Below are positions 49,526 to 61,657 of a DNA stretch of 64,000 bases, one piece after another (position 1 is the stretch's first letter; every line of letters starts with the position of its first letter). Under the pieces are notes generated by a model that saw only the letters and a program-made list of their open reading frames with translations, was not told where the DNA came from and did no database searches. The DNA comes from Eutypa lata (taxonomy: Eukaryota > Ascomycota > Sordariomycetes > Xylariales > Diatrypaceae). The translations under genes were made by a program, and so were the position numbers. The DNA lies in the NCBI GenBank assembly GCA_022661535.1, contig JAKULF010000006.1:2723001-2787000 (forward strand), written 5' to 3'.

Positions 49526-50399
49526 AGCACTTTGAGCCGATCAAAGATATAGGGTCACAACGACGACGGAAATTGACATCAAGTCCAGATCGAACTCTCA
49601 GCCTACCAACTAAATGGTTAAGTATTACGAAGTAGGTGGAGGTAGAAGGTAGGCAACTAGGTAGTATGTAGGTAGGTAGTTGTGATATGGTTCAAACTAC
49701 GGAAGAAGCTACTGCGACGGATTCTAGGCAGGAAAACTCGGACATTTTAGCAGGCTGGAACGCCCAGTTAACTTTTCTGAAAAAGGTCTACATATAGATC
49801 CTGATGGTCATAGATTCCCTAGGAAGTTGCACGGTGATCACTCGTGGCGTGCTTGCCTGATATCAAAGGTCCCAAACGCGACGCAGACACTGACACTTGT
49901 TTGCAGCTGTATGCAATCGTATCCATAAGAGGGCTGAGGGACATCAACTTTGATTAGATAACACGAACATGAATAACCCGATCCACATGCGCTCTGACCA
50001 CCTCTAGGTTTAGCTAAGCTTAGGCTGGCTGGTGTTAGGCGGCAGAGCCTCGCGTAAACCTCTTATCCTCTCTAGTCTAACCTGCATGGCCCTGGGTAGC
50101 TGCCCTGCTGCCATCACCTCAGCTCTGTGTTAAGCTCCGTCCCTACCCCCGTACAACAATCGACCTCTAACTTTTTATTCAATACATACAACAACTGCAT
50201 TCTTCCCATAGCGGGTGATTGAATAATTTACCAAAGTTTGACTTCCCAGCTTTGGCTTTTCTCTCATTTTTTTCATCTTCGACAGGATAGTCTGAACCTT
50301 CCGGTGCGAACTATACCTTTGAATCCAAACGTCATCGTAATCGCATTTGCCTTGACCTGATCAACCAGCCAACCTTGCCCTGCAACCCCTCCTACTGCC
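49526..50399. promoter_or_regulatory. Shared upstream region of MLH1 and RPN1
   Basis: 874 bases separate the two divergent start codons. No open frame of interest. A TAGGTAGG motif is at 49669-49679. Any bidirectional promoter activity is inferred from layout only. Confidence 0.5.
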
Positions 50400-53297
50400 A
50401 TGGCGCAAAACAACGAGGCGTCAAAGTCGGCCGATAAGGGCAAAGGCAAAGCTACCGAGAAGGAAGTCGACGAGACTAAGAAGACCAAAGATGGGCAGGT
50501 TAATGGGAAGAAAGATGAGGAGAAGATCGGCTGTATGTCAACTTAGCTTTTGCTTAACACCTTGACTGTATCGCTAATGCATAATAGCCGAGGAGGAGTT
50601 GAGTGAAGAGGATCAGCAGCTCAAGAGCGAGCTAGATATGCTCGTTGAGCGTCTAACCGTGCGTTTCCCATATTCGCATGTTCCTTGCCATTAGGGTATA
50701 ACTGACTAGCTTTGTAGGAATCAGATGCGTCACTATACAAACCAGCCTTGGAGCACATGAAGACCTCTATCAAGACCTCAACATCTTCTATGACAGCCGT
50801 CCCGAAGCCCCTCAAGTTCTTAAGACCACACTACGAGACCCTAACGAAACTTTACGAGACCTGGCCTGCGGGAGATGACAAATCGTCATTGGCTGATGTC
50901 CTATCAGTCATTGGCATGACTTTCTCGGACGAGGACCGACAAGATACCCTGAAGTATCGCTTAGAATCAACCACTCAAGATATCGAATCATGGGGTCACG
51001 AATACACGCGGCATCTGGCGCTGGAGATCGGCGAGTTCTACGGAAAGAGAGTTACGAACGATGAGCCCGTCAAGGATCTTGTTGACCTTGCCTTAATCCT
51101 TGTGCCACTATTCTTGAAGAGCAACGCAGAAGCAGATGCCGTCGATTTAATGAGCGAGCTTGAGATTATCGATCAACTACCTAAGTTCGTCGATGAGAAC
51201 ACCTACTCCCGGGTCTGCTTGTACCTTGTCAGCATGGTCAACCTCCTGATGTACCCGGATAACGAGCAGTTCCTACGAACTGCCCATGACATATACAAAA
51301 CTTACAAGGAGTATACTCAGGCCATGGTCCTTGCGATACGACTCAATGATTTTGCACTCATAAGGGAAGATTTTGAGGGCACATCGGACCCGGCGCTGAA
51401 GAAGCAGTTGGCGTTCCTGATTGGGCGGCAAAAGATTTGGTTTAGTTATGACAGGGAGGGTGAAAGCGCCGAAGATAGCCAAGAGATCGACGAGGCTATG
51501 AGCAACATGAAGTTGTCTGAGTACTTCAAGTTCCTCGGCAAGGAACTTAACGTCCTCGAACCCAAGACTACTGAGGATATCTACAAGAGCCACCTGGAGA
51601 GCAGCCGCGTCGCTGGTATGACAAATCTGGACTCAGCCCGGCACAACCTCGCAGCTGGTTTCGTCAACGCATTCGTCAATGCAGGTTTTGGCAATGATAA
51701 GATGATGCTTGTTGACCAGGAAGCTTGGTTTTGGAAGACTAAGGATGAGGGCATGACCTCTACCGTCGCCTCGCTCGGCACACTCCTAATGTGGGATGTG
51801 GAAAACGGCCTCGATAAGATCGATAAGTACACCTATGCGAACGAGCCCGAAGTTCAAGCTGGTTCCTTGCTTGCTATAGGGATCATGAACTCGGGCGTTC
51901 GCCTTGACAGTGAGCCTGCCCTGGCATTGCTGGGCGAAACTGATAAGCTCGAGCACAAGAACCCTCTCATCCGGATGGCCTCGATAATGGGTCTTGGACT
52001 CGCATATGCTGGTTCGCAAAAGGAAGAAATATTAGAAGTCCTGCTACCCATCGTCAGCGATTCTAGCCAAGACATGCAGATTTCTGCCATGGCCGCTCTA
52101 GCTTGTGGAATATCGTTCGTTGGCACCGGAAACGCAGATGTTAGTGAGGCTATTGTAACCTTACTCATGGACGAAGAGCGCCGGAGCCAGTTGACCGACA
52201 AGTGGACGCGGTTCTTGGCTCTTGGTTTGGGTCTTCTTTTCTTTGGTCGCCAAGAAGAGGTCGACGTTATTCTGGAGACTCTGAAGGTTATCGACCATCC
52301 TATGGCCAAGCCGACCGCCGTTCTTGCGGAGATATGTGCCTGGGCTGGAACAGGAGCTGTGCTGAAGATCCAAGAACTCCTACACATCTGCAACGAGCAC
52401 ATCGAGGACTCGGATGACAAGAAGGGCGATGAGCTGCTGCAAGCATATGCAGTCCTTGGTATCGCGTTAGTTTCGATGGGCGAAGATGTTGGCCAGGAGA
52501 TGGTACTGCGACAATTTGGCCACCTTATGCACTACGGCGAGCCAAACATCCGGCGTGCTGTTCCTCTGGCTATGGGTCTCATCAGCCCTAGCAACCCTCA
52601 AATGAAGGTGTACGATACGCTCTCCCGGTACAGTCACGATAACGACAACGATGTTGCTATAAATGCTATCTTCGCTATGGGTCTCTTGGGAGCCGGTACC
52701 AATAACGCCAGATTAGCCCAGCTCCTGCGACAGCTTGCCAGCTACTACCACAGAGACCAGGAATCCCTTTTCATGGTCCGTATTGCTCAGGGCCTCCTTC
52801 ACATGGGCAAAGGCGCCATGTCTTTGAACCCTTTCCATACGGACCGCCAGATCCTGTCTCGCGTGTCGGCTGCGGGCCTGCTTGCTGTTCTCGTGGCCAT
52901 GATCGACGCCAAGCAATTCATCACGTCGAATAACCACTACCTCCTTTATTTCCTTGTCACCGCTATGCACCCCCGCTTCCTCGTCACCCTCGATGAGAAC
53001 CTCAAGCCCCTGACCGTGAACGTCCGTGTTGGTCAGGCTGTCGACACTGTCGGACAGGCCGGTCGCCCGAAGACTATCACCGGCTGGCAGACTCAGAGTG
53101 CGCCGGTCCTCTTGGCCTATGGAGAGCGCGCCGAGCTGGAAGACGAGGAGTACATCAGCCTCAGCAGCACCCTTGAGGGTCTCGTCATTCTCCGCAAGGT
53201 AAGACCGTTATGAACTAATCTCCCCCACCCCTAAAGTACGTAAACAAAGAGACTAACATTTTTTGTTTAGAACCCCGACTGGGAAGGTGGCAAGTGA
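50400..53297 (+). CDS. RPN1: 26S proteasome regulatory subunit Rpn1
   Basis: Scaffold of the 19S base of the proteasome; binds ubiquitin, ubiquitin-like shuttle factors and Ubp6. Exons 50400-50532, 50588-50658, 50718-53198 and 53271-53297 give 903 residues, as expected. A charged Lys/Glu N-terminus leads into ELSEEDQQLKSELDMLVERL and then PHYETLTKLYETWP. The central proteasome/cyclosome repeats are evident as Gly/Ala-rich helical pairs (ASIMGLGLAYAGSQKEE, AFLALGLGLLFFGRQEE-like, MAMGLISPS, IFAMGLLGAGTNN). The C-terminal domain has QFITSNNHYLLYFL and ends LEGLVILRK-NPDWEGGK, the last nine codons forming a separate tiny exon. All junctions are GT-AG and close in frame. Constitutive housekeeping gene. 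Confidence 0.97.
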
Positions 53298-54016
53298 GCT
53301 GGCTAGCTAGTCATTTGACGGCATAGGTGAAAAATGATGCCACATTCCTTATTAATGGATAGAGGTGTCTGTCAACGCGGGTATGCACAAGGGCTGACTC
53401 GGGACTTATTTCATCCCTTAGCCATGGATGTCTGAGCCAGAGACAAAGCAGGAGAAAGAGGTGAACATGATGGTTAGGGGCGTCATAAAGTAAATGCTGT
53501 ACTATTAGACCCAATAATCTCTGGGACCATCCGCAACGTACGGCGGATTTGAAAGCGAAGAAGGCCTTATCGGTTGGTTGGTTTTGTGTCATTGCCATCC
53601 ATCCATCATCAATAGACGCTGGGAATCTTGCAAGTTAACTTAGTATCACTGTCGTGTTGGATGTGTTAAACATGTGCAAACAAAGTAAAGTGCATAGAAT
53701 AGCTGACATAGCCGCTAACACTGAAAGCTGTCGTAAAGATAGGTATCTAGTCAAAGAATGTGAAAAAGGAAACCGGGACTTTAGTTCAACATCTCTGTTA
53801 ATAGTCATCCCCTGCTGGAATCACGATACAGCATATGACAGGTGATATTTATTGCCTTTCAAAATATCAAAGTATATAGACAATAGCTCTCCTATTATAT
53901 ACTACATATCTAGATCTACCCCCCTACCACCACAACAACCTCTTTGTACCCTCGGACGAAAAGAGCCTAGTGGCGTAGGCGCTTCTCAGCACATGCATCG
54001 AATAACTAACTACGCC
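53298..54016. other. Convergent intergenic region
   Basis: 3' flanks of RPN1 and DBP10. No gene supported; the frame at 53654-53845 is not convincing. Confidence 0.5.
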
Positions 54017-57000
54017 CTACCTACTGCCTCGTCCACCACCGCGACCACCACCACGACCACCACCACGACTACCACCGCGACTACTACCACGACTATCACC
54101 ACGACCACCGCGACTACCACTACCACCACGACTACTACTACCACCACCACGACTACTACTACCGCCACGACTACTGCCACCTCTCTTACCCCTCCCGGAG
54201 GAAGGCATTCTCGCATTCTTCTCCCTTTTCCTCTCCTCCAAATCCCTCGCCTTCTGTATATCCTCAGCGCCCTTGATCTCGCGATTCGAGCCGGGCCCAT
54301 CCCTAAACCTGCCGACGCGCTTCTCCTTAGCCTCAGCGACGCGCTTCTTCCTAACCTCGTAGTCATCACGGTACTTATCGGCCTGCTTAGGCGCCTTCTC
54401 TTGCTTGTGCTTATAGCGCGGTCCACCACCGTCACCAGCACCACCGTCACCACCGGAAGCAAAACCCCGCCCCGTAGTCGTCCCCGGCCTCTCGAACTCC
54501 CCGACCCTCGGCAGCCTCCCGATCCGCTGCGCCCGCTTCCACCGGTCATAGCGACCGCTCTGGAACGAGGCGGCGATCTTGACGCCGCTCTCGCCGCGGA
54601 TCATGCGGGCGCCCTTGCCGGCCCTGCTGACGGCGCTCCCGCTGGCGGTCTGCTCGCGCGACCCGTCCATGTCGTTGGCGCGGTTGACGTAGCGGGCGCT
54701 CTTCTTGTCCCAGCGCAGGCCGGCGCGCGCCGGCACGCCGAACGACTTGGCCCCCTCGTCGTTCGCCAGGTCCATGGTCGCGTCGCGCGCCGCCTCCATG
54801 AAGCTGGCCCCGCCCGCGCTGCCCTTGTACGACCCCGAGTGCACGCCGTAGCCGCGCTCCTCGGCCGCGTTCACCGTCCGCGGCGTGTACGACATGAAGA
54901 CTTCCGGGTCCTGCCACGCGGACGGGTCGTCCGGTGCCTTGTTGTTGCTTGAGGCGTGGTTCGATACTGTGACCTCGAGTTCGTCGTCGTCGTCGACATC
55001 ATCACCATCATCGCTGTTGTAGAGACCTCTGTTGTCTTGACCCTCGTCTTCCATATCCTCATCACTATCATCAAACGGGTTTGTGTCATCATCGTCATCT
55101 TCGTCGTCGTCCTCGACTCCTACTGCAGCAGCGGCGGCTACAGCCAGAGGAGACACGTCCTCTTCATCAGAGGCACCCTCCTCATATTGGTCCTGGTCGG
55201 CGGATTTGCGAGAGCGGCCGCCATACCGGTCCCTCATCTGTTTCATGACCTCGGCGGCCTCGTTCCGGGACGACTTTTTACCACCACTTCCACCCCCCTT
55301 ATTCGACATGCCGACCTCGAAGATGGTCTCCTGGGGCTTGAACCCGCTGATCTTGGCGAGCATCTCGGCGCGGGCGTTCTCGGCGTCGCCGAGCGTGTCC
55401 CCGAAGACGGGGTGGAGCTGCATCCAGCCCTTGGAGGCGACGACTTCCTTGGCGCGCCGCGCGCTCTGGCTCGAGGCCGAGTTCCGCGTCCGCATGTAGA
55501 GCTTCTCGGCCTTCTCGGCCACGCGCCGGAGGGCGTTGATATCGCCGCTGTCGCCCAGGAGCTTGTTCAGCCATTCTACATTGTTTTCGATCTTGCTCCT
55601 GACGGCCGCTCCAACTACGATGTCTTCTGCGAAGTTGGTAATGTCGCTGCCTTCTTTCCCTAGTACCAGTCGTTTACCTAGGAATAACTGGAGGTCTATA
55701 AGGTATGGCGCATCGATGTCTCGTACAAGACTGTAACTCCAACCCTTTTGCCCTGCTCTTGCAGTACGACCAACGCGATGAACGAAGACTGTATCATGGT
55801 ATTAAGTTAATAAATGTCTTTCTTTTTTGAATTAAGAATAGTCCAGTCTTATTCAAGAAAGGAAATAAGATGAAAGGAACCTATGGGGATGCTCACCTTT
55901 CGGTTGTGGCGGGAAGTCGTAGTTGATGACATTAGCGAGAATAGGGATATCTATTCCTCTAGCAGCAACATCAGTAACGACAAGAATATTAGAGCGGCCC
56001 TGTCTGAAGTTTTCGACTTGCTCCTTCCGAGCCGTTTGATCAAGAGAGCCGTAGACGCAAGATACCGTAAATCCTAAGTGCAGAAGGAGGGCTTGTATAT
56101 ATTCGCAATGGTGCTTTGTGGCTACAAAAATGATGGTTGAATGTTCTGTCGGTTTTCCTTTCCCACTGGGAGTATCTGCTCCTCGCTTCCGCTTCTTTGA
56201 TAGTTTGCCCGACTCTGGATCAGCATCATCAGAGGAACCAAGAGGCATCTTGATGACGTCGTTTAAGACGTGAAGCAGAGCGCCCTCTTTCTCGGCCCCC
56301 TTGACACTAAAGAAAGCCGATTGTAGATCTGGGGAGACCTTGGTTTCTGCGTCCAGACGAACGAGACTTGGCTCTTGTAATCCTGCCCGAGCAAATTCGA
56401 CTAATGAAGAGGGGAGGGTGGCAGAGAACAACAGGGTTTGTCTCGAAAATGGTAACGCGTGAAGAATTTCGGTAAGCTGTTCGGCGAAACCCATTTCGAA
56501 GAGTCGATCTGCCTCGTCGAAGACCACATATTTCATCGCAGAGAGGTCAAGAGACATCTCAACCTTAAGATGCAAGAAACGACCAGGGGTTGCGATGACT
56601 ATATCGGGGTTGGTGGTCATGGATGCGAACTGCTCTTCTAGAGAGTCACCACCAACTAATAACACCGTCTTAAGATCCGTTCCCCGGTTGAAGTCTTTGA
56701 CTACACGTAGAGTCTGTAGCGCGAGTTCACGGGACGGACTTAGAATAAGAGCCCTTATTCCAAACATAGCGCTATGGGCCTTTAACCGTTCTATCATGGG
56801 TATGACGAAGGCGGCGGTTTTTCCAGAACCGGTTCTAGCCATACCGACCACATCTTTCCGTTCTATACACCAAGTTAGACCATGAATAAGCCGTATTGTG
56901 AATCAATTGGCGTTATATCCTCTTACCAAGTATAAGTGGTATTGTCTTGCGCTGGATGGGGGTTGGAACGTTGAAGCCTTTTTTCGTAATCGCTCGTAAC

Positions 57001-57381
57001 AAGTTCGCATTAAGTCCTGGAAGAGAATTAGCCTGGAGCATTGATTTAGGATATCATCTGGCGTGACTATATATAGCCTCGTGTTGACGAACCCATTGCC
57101 TGAAAACCACCGCCCTTTTTAACTGTCTTTCCCTTCAAGTTGCCAGCCTTCCTGAACGACGCAGCCTGCTTGAGGGCAATGAATGCCTCATCGCCATCGT
57201 CTCCTTCGCCATCTTGCGCATCTAGCAGTTCACCAGCGTCGAATCCGAAGCCGTACTGAGGACCACCGGTCTCGATCTTGCCGCCATTCGCAAGTCCCGA
57301 ATCGTCAGCGAAAAGAGATCCTAGGATGTCGACTTCGTTTTCAGAGACCGCCGGGGACACTGCCCGTGGTCGTGGCGCCAT
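54017..57381 (-). CDS. DBP10: ATP-dependent RNA helicase Dbp10 (DEAD box)
   Basis: Nucleolar DEAD-box helicase for 60S ribosomal subunit assembly. Exons (minus) 57381-57093, 57016-56927, 56862-55897 and 55788-54017 give 1038 residues. Motifs: Q motif in [14 protein letters not shown], Walker A ARTGSGKT (135-142), DEAD at about 243-246 ([14 protein letters not shown]), [16 protein letters not shown] and [10 protein letters not shown]. The DBP10CT domain follows ([37 protein letters not shown]). The last ~55 residues are an RGG/SRGG-rich tail ([14 protein letters not shown]) longer and more regular than I would expect. The acidic stretch [22 protein letters not shown] lies before it. The start is the first [12 protein letters not shown]. 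Divergent from the J protein gene. Confidence 0.95.
54020..54190 (-). repeat. RGG-coding repeat tract
   Basis: Short degenerate repeats of CGWGGTGGT type (minus strand) coding for RGG, SRGG and GGSS. On the plus strand the same DNA is a long Thr/Ala open frame, which is an artefact. Confidence 0.8.
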
Positions 57382-57805
57382 TGTGTCGACAACTTCCGTT
57401 CACTTAGTAAAGCGCTGTAGAAGCCTCCTTTCTAGAATTCTGAAATATCCAAAGCCCTTTAAGACGTGCTTGGTTCTTTCTACTATTTCGCGGTTATAGC
57501 AGGTACCTATGTGTAGATAGGTCTTCACGTGGGATTGTCGATAAGGAACTTTTTTGGGATCTGTAGATCTTATCGGTCTTATCGTACGTAGTTACTTCGT
57601 ACCTACCTATTTATCTACGCTAGTGTATAACTACATACAGGGTAGGATTAATGAAGCTAACTAGGGACCTCAGGCCCCACCACCTGCCACCGCCGCTGTG
57701 GACCCGTCCATCTTCGGACCTCTCAACACGACCGAGCTCCTCTATCCGCGTCCATCTTCATATCTGGAATTTCCACGACCTGCCGTACTCGCATTCCGAC
57801 CAAAA
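57382..57805. promoter_or_regulatory. Shared upstream region of DBP10 and the J protein gene
   Basis: 424 bases between divergent starts. Contains CGTACCTACCTA at 57599-57610 and no clear TATA box. Coordinated control is possible but not shown. Confidence 0.45.
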
Positions 57806-58727
57806 ATGGCAGACAAGGAATCAAAACCAGCCGCAGACAAGGAGTCGAAACCAGCCGTAGAGAAGGAGTCGAAACCAGTCGAAGATAAGGATGCTCTCGA
57901 CGTTCTCGAGGCTGAGGCAAAGGAGTTTGATAAGGCAGGTTCTCCCGGGCTAGTTCGTCATTATCCAAGTTATATTAACTAATTGGGCTACTACAGGATG
58001 CTGAAATCGATCGCATTCTAAAAGCATTCCGGCTCAATGCGTAAGTTTATCGACCTCGTTCCTCCATCCGAATATTGGTAGAGCCTAGCTAGCCACCTCC
58101 GGTTTCGCTCTACAATCGAACTAGAAGCCAGACTGCTAACATCTACCCACCTATACATATAGCTACGCAGTGCTGGACCTGCTCCCGGGCGTCCCCGAAT
58201 CCGACATCAAGGCCGTGTACCGGAAGAAGTCGCTGCTGATCCACCCGGACAAGACGCGGAACCCGCTGGCGCCGGAGGCGTTCGACCGGCTGAAGAAGGC
58301 GCAGACGGAGCTGACGGACGAGAAGCACCGGGAGCGGCTGGACGAGGCGATCGCGGACGCGCGCATGCTCCTGATCCGCGAGAACAAGTGGACGGTGGAC
58401 AGCCCCGAGCTCAAGACGGAGGCGTTCGCGCGGTCCTGGCGCGACAAGGCCCGCGAGGTCCTCGTCGACAACGAGATGCGCCGCAAGCGCCAGATGAAGG
58501 CCCAGATGCAGGAGGAGGGCCGCGAGCAGCGCCGCGCCGACCAGGAGGACTCCGAGCGCAAGCGCAAGCGCCAGCACGAGCAGGACTGGGAGAGCACCCG
58601 CGACCAGCGCATCGATAGCTGGCGCCAGTTCCAGAAGGGCGGTAGGAGTAGTGGCGCAGGTGGTGGTGGCGGAGACGATGGCGCTGGGAAGGGGAAGAAG
58701 AAGAAGAAGCTTAAGCCTATTGGTTGA
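57806..58727 (+). CDS. J-domain protein, DNAJC8 / Spf31-like
   Basis: Co-chaperone associated with the spliceosome in known relatives (human DNAJC8, fission yeast Spf31). Exons 57806-57934, 57997-58040 and 58163-58727 give 245 residues. The N-terminus has three copies of an eight-residue unit (DKESKPAA-like). FDK-DAEIDRILKAFRLNAY then leads into the J domain, with HPD at residues 85-87 (YRKKSLLIHPDKT). A long charged coiled coil follows (RRKRQMKAQMQEEGREQRR), then a Gly-rich and poly-Lys tail. The first intron (57935-57996) appears to use a GC donor (AAG then GCAGGT): the nearby GT would break the frame, and DKDAEIDRIL is the family junction. Exon 3 is very rich in G and C at third positions. 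Confidence 0.9.
57812..57883 (+). repeat. 24-bp coding repeat, three units
   Basis: Encodes DKESKPAA, DKESKPAV and EKESKPVE in the N-terminus of the J protein. Period 24 nt, so the frame is kept. Confidence 0.85.
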
Positions 58728-59449
58728 GCTTTGGCATGCGTATAAGAGGGTATATGTGCGTGTGTGCTTGACAGCCTTTTCTTCTTAACAACCGATTACG
58801 CGGGAGAAACAGCGGAAGGATGGAAAAAGGCCGGGATCAGATCAGGATCACACAGCAACTGATTTTTATGGCCGTCCATGTTTGAGGAAGGGGATTGTTT
58901 CTACAGGGGCTTTTGTTAAAAGACATGCTTTACGAGGGGGCTACGACTTGAAACGTGTGAGTTATAATGATAGACCACAAAACCTTTTTATGAACCTAAC
59001 TCCCGCAGAGAGACCCATTAGATTGGGCACGTCCGTACCTCCTTTTTCCCCCTCTTCCGAAATGCTCATTTTCTATCGTCCTACCAGATATTCATCTGGC
59101 ATGCGAGGTAAGTCCTTATGTACACCATGGATCCCCGTGAAGACCACCTATACTTGATGACTACCTCTAGCGTGTGGAGAGCGCAAGAACAAATCGCAAG
59201 TCCTCCTATTTAGTTAGGGGACTATCACATCTGATATCTCACTACCCGTAACGAGATTTTGCCAGATGACATCTTTCTAGACCCCTCACATACAAGATCG
59301 AATATGTCTGTCTATCGTCGTAGTCTGTAGTCTCGTAATCCCATATATCATCATACAATACACCGGCATGCCTACTTATGCAGATATCATATCTTATTTA
59401 TCGCATCATATCGTATCGTATCGTGCGTGACGCATCGTAAAACAACCAC
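58728..59449. other. Convergent intergenic region
   Basis: 3' flanks of the J protein gene and SYO1. No gene supported. A short (TATCG)n-like tract lies near 59405-59423. Confidence 0.5.
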
Positions 59450-61657
59450 TCACGGCCGATGCTTCTGCTTATACTGAATAAACCTCGTAAGGTTCATCAA
59501 CGTCTCATCGGCCCTCTGCCTCAGCTCCGCCGACTTCCCCTTATCCACCCTCTTGACCGCGGCCCTGAACTTCGGGACCGCCGCCTCGAAGTGCGCCAGG
59601 AACCCATCCTGCCAAAACACCTCCTGGTCGCACGCCTTTTTCTCGTCCCCGTAGATGTCGAACAGCTGGTTCAGCGCCTCCACCGCATCCGCGACCGGCG
59701 TCTCGGGAAGCGCCGAGACCACCGTCACCAGGAACACGCCCAGCTCGCGGTTCAGCGCCGTTGGCGCCGGGTCTAGTGCTAGCTGGCCTAGGACGCCGAT
59801 ACACTTCACGCCGAGGCTCTGGAACGGGTCTTCTACGTTCGCCCCCTGCTGCTGCTGCTCCTTCTTCTCCTGCTCTGTGGTGTTGTTGGTGTTGGTGTTC
59901 AGTCCCTTCGACGCGTGGTACAGCGAGATGAACTTCTTGTGCTCGTCACCCGCGAGGAAGGGCGCCGTGTTGCCAATGTGGAGCGTCCGGGCTACGGCCC
60001 ACGCGAGGCTCGTCACGACCGTCGCTAGGCCTATGTCGGAGGTGTCGCTCGCGAGGATAGGGACCACGGCTTCCCTCCAAATAGTGCGCGCGATGGGGCG
60101 CCAGACCCGCAGGATCGGGGCGCTCTGGCCATCGCTGAAGTCGATGCAGGATACCGTCCACGAAATGTTGTTTAGGGTTGCAAATGCGTGCGTGCGTATG
60201 GCGGTGGATGCCTCCTCGTCCCTGCTGATGATGTCCGTTTTTTGTGCGATCTTGAGGGCCTGCGGAATTGCCTTGTGCAGGAGCTCTTTCAGTGTGGGCA
60301 GGTCGTCGATGTTGGTGGAGACTCCTTCGTCGGGGTGGTCGTCCGCTCCCGTCACCATCTCCATGTCGGCTTCCATCTCATCTTCGTCCATCTCGTCGTC
60401 CTCCTCGTCGTCTTTATCGGCGCTGGGGTCTTCGTTCTCAGATAGAGGCTCGTCTGCATCGTCGCTGTCGACGTCGGCATCCATGACGTCATCGTCATCA
60501 TCATCGTCGTCCTTGTCGTCCTTATCTACTATGCCTCCCCATTCCGCCTTGCTGCGCTTCTCAAGCGACTCCTGTAGAGTAGTACCGATAGATGCTAGGA
60601 TCTCAAGAGCCAGTTGTAAGATGTCAGCGGGGCTAGACGACCCATGCCCATTCGTCATATTGCTAGATAATTGGGCTTTCTCTAGAGATTGGGAAAGCGT
60701 TGGCACGAGAACAGCATCAGACACTCCGCCCTTGCCGGGATTCTGATCGTGCCATTCCATGACGGCAAATACATTGTGCAAGATGCCACAGGCAATCACA
60801 GCCTTATAGCCACCCCCTCTCTGCAGAGAAGTGAGCCTCTGGTAAGTCTTCGTGATCTCATCCGCGATGATGGCCTCCACAAACTGCCGGCTATCTTCTG
60901 ACAAAGTCAGGAGGCACAGCATGGCGTTCTCGTAGACACTGGCGGTTGTAAAGCCAAGGGATAGAAGCACAAACAGGAAGTGGACGATATCGTGGTTCCG
61001 CACGATAGCTTCAAATGCCTCGTCGTGAGCTTCAGCCAATGCGTCGATGATCGCCGTCAGCGCTTCGGCAATGCTCCAGACGAATTCCTGCTCCGCCTTG
61101 GAGTTCTTGCTGAAGGGAGGATTCGCCGTGGTAAGAGCCTCAGTAACCTGCATGTATAGTTAACAAATCTGCTCCCCCTCCATCTCGAATTAACAGAAAT
61201 TAAAAATCTAGTGGTATAAAGACCCTGCGTATGATATAGTTAAAAACACACATACCTTCCTCGCGGCATGCTGTAGTGCGGTCACGACATCAACTCTATA
61301 CAAGTGGACACAAAAATCAGCCTCCTCCTCGGCGATCAGTACGCGGAGGATATCCCATCCAGCGGCGCGGCTCTCGAGGCTGGCATCGGTCAGGGTCTCG
61401 CTCAGCAGGACGTAGACGACCTGCTCCCGAAGCAGTAGCTTGCGGCAGCGGCTGTCCTGCACGATATTGGCAACGGCACCGGCGGCCGTTGTCCGGGCTT
61501 TGGGGTCGGCGCTCTGCAGGTCCCGCAGCACAGGTAGGATGCGCCGCTCACGGAGGGCTGCCAGCTCCGGGTCCGAGGGGGGCTTCACCGGTTTGGGCTT
61601 GGTGGAGATAGGATCCGAGCGCTTTTGCCCGCCTCGATTGCGACGTGACTTGCCCAT
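59450..61657 (-). CDS. SYO1: Symportin Syo1-like ARM/HEAT-repeat protein (ribosomal protein import)
   Basis: Adaptor that, in known relatives, escorts newly made Rpl5 and Rpl11 together into the nucleus with the importin Kap104. Exons (minus) 61657-61256 and 61147-59450 give 699 residues, near the family length. The N-terminus MGKSRRNRGGQKR is the basic import signal region. ARM-type helices begin about residue 35 (LAALRERRILPVLRDLQSAD, ARTTAAGAVANIVQD). The QEFVWSIAEALTAIIDALAEAHDE segment is in exon 2. A very acidic loop at about 348-405 (DDDDDDDDVMDADVD) matches the insertion that binds basic ribosomal proteins. The C-terminus is again helical and ends FIQYKQKHRP. An upstream in-frame ATG-like extension is Lys-rich and rejected as the start. 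Introns: one, 108 nt. Confidence 0.9.

Noticed and set aside
53852..54952. 366-codon plus-strand frame with long Thr runs
   Set aside because: It is the antisense of the Dbp10 RGG tail and DBP10CT domain; it starts at no ATG matching a family, and the helicase model is complete.
59655..60746. 363-codon plus-strand frame with Ser runs
   Set aside because: Antisense of the Asp-rich loop of SYO1.
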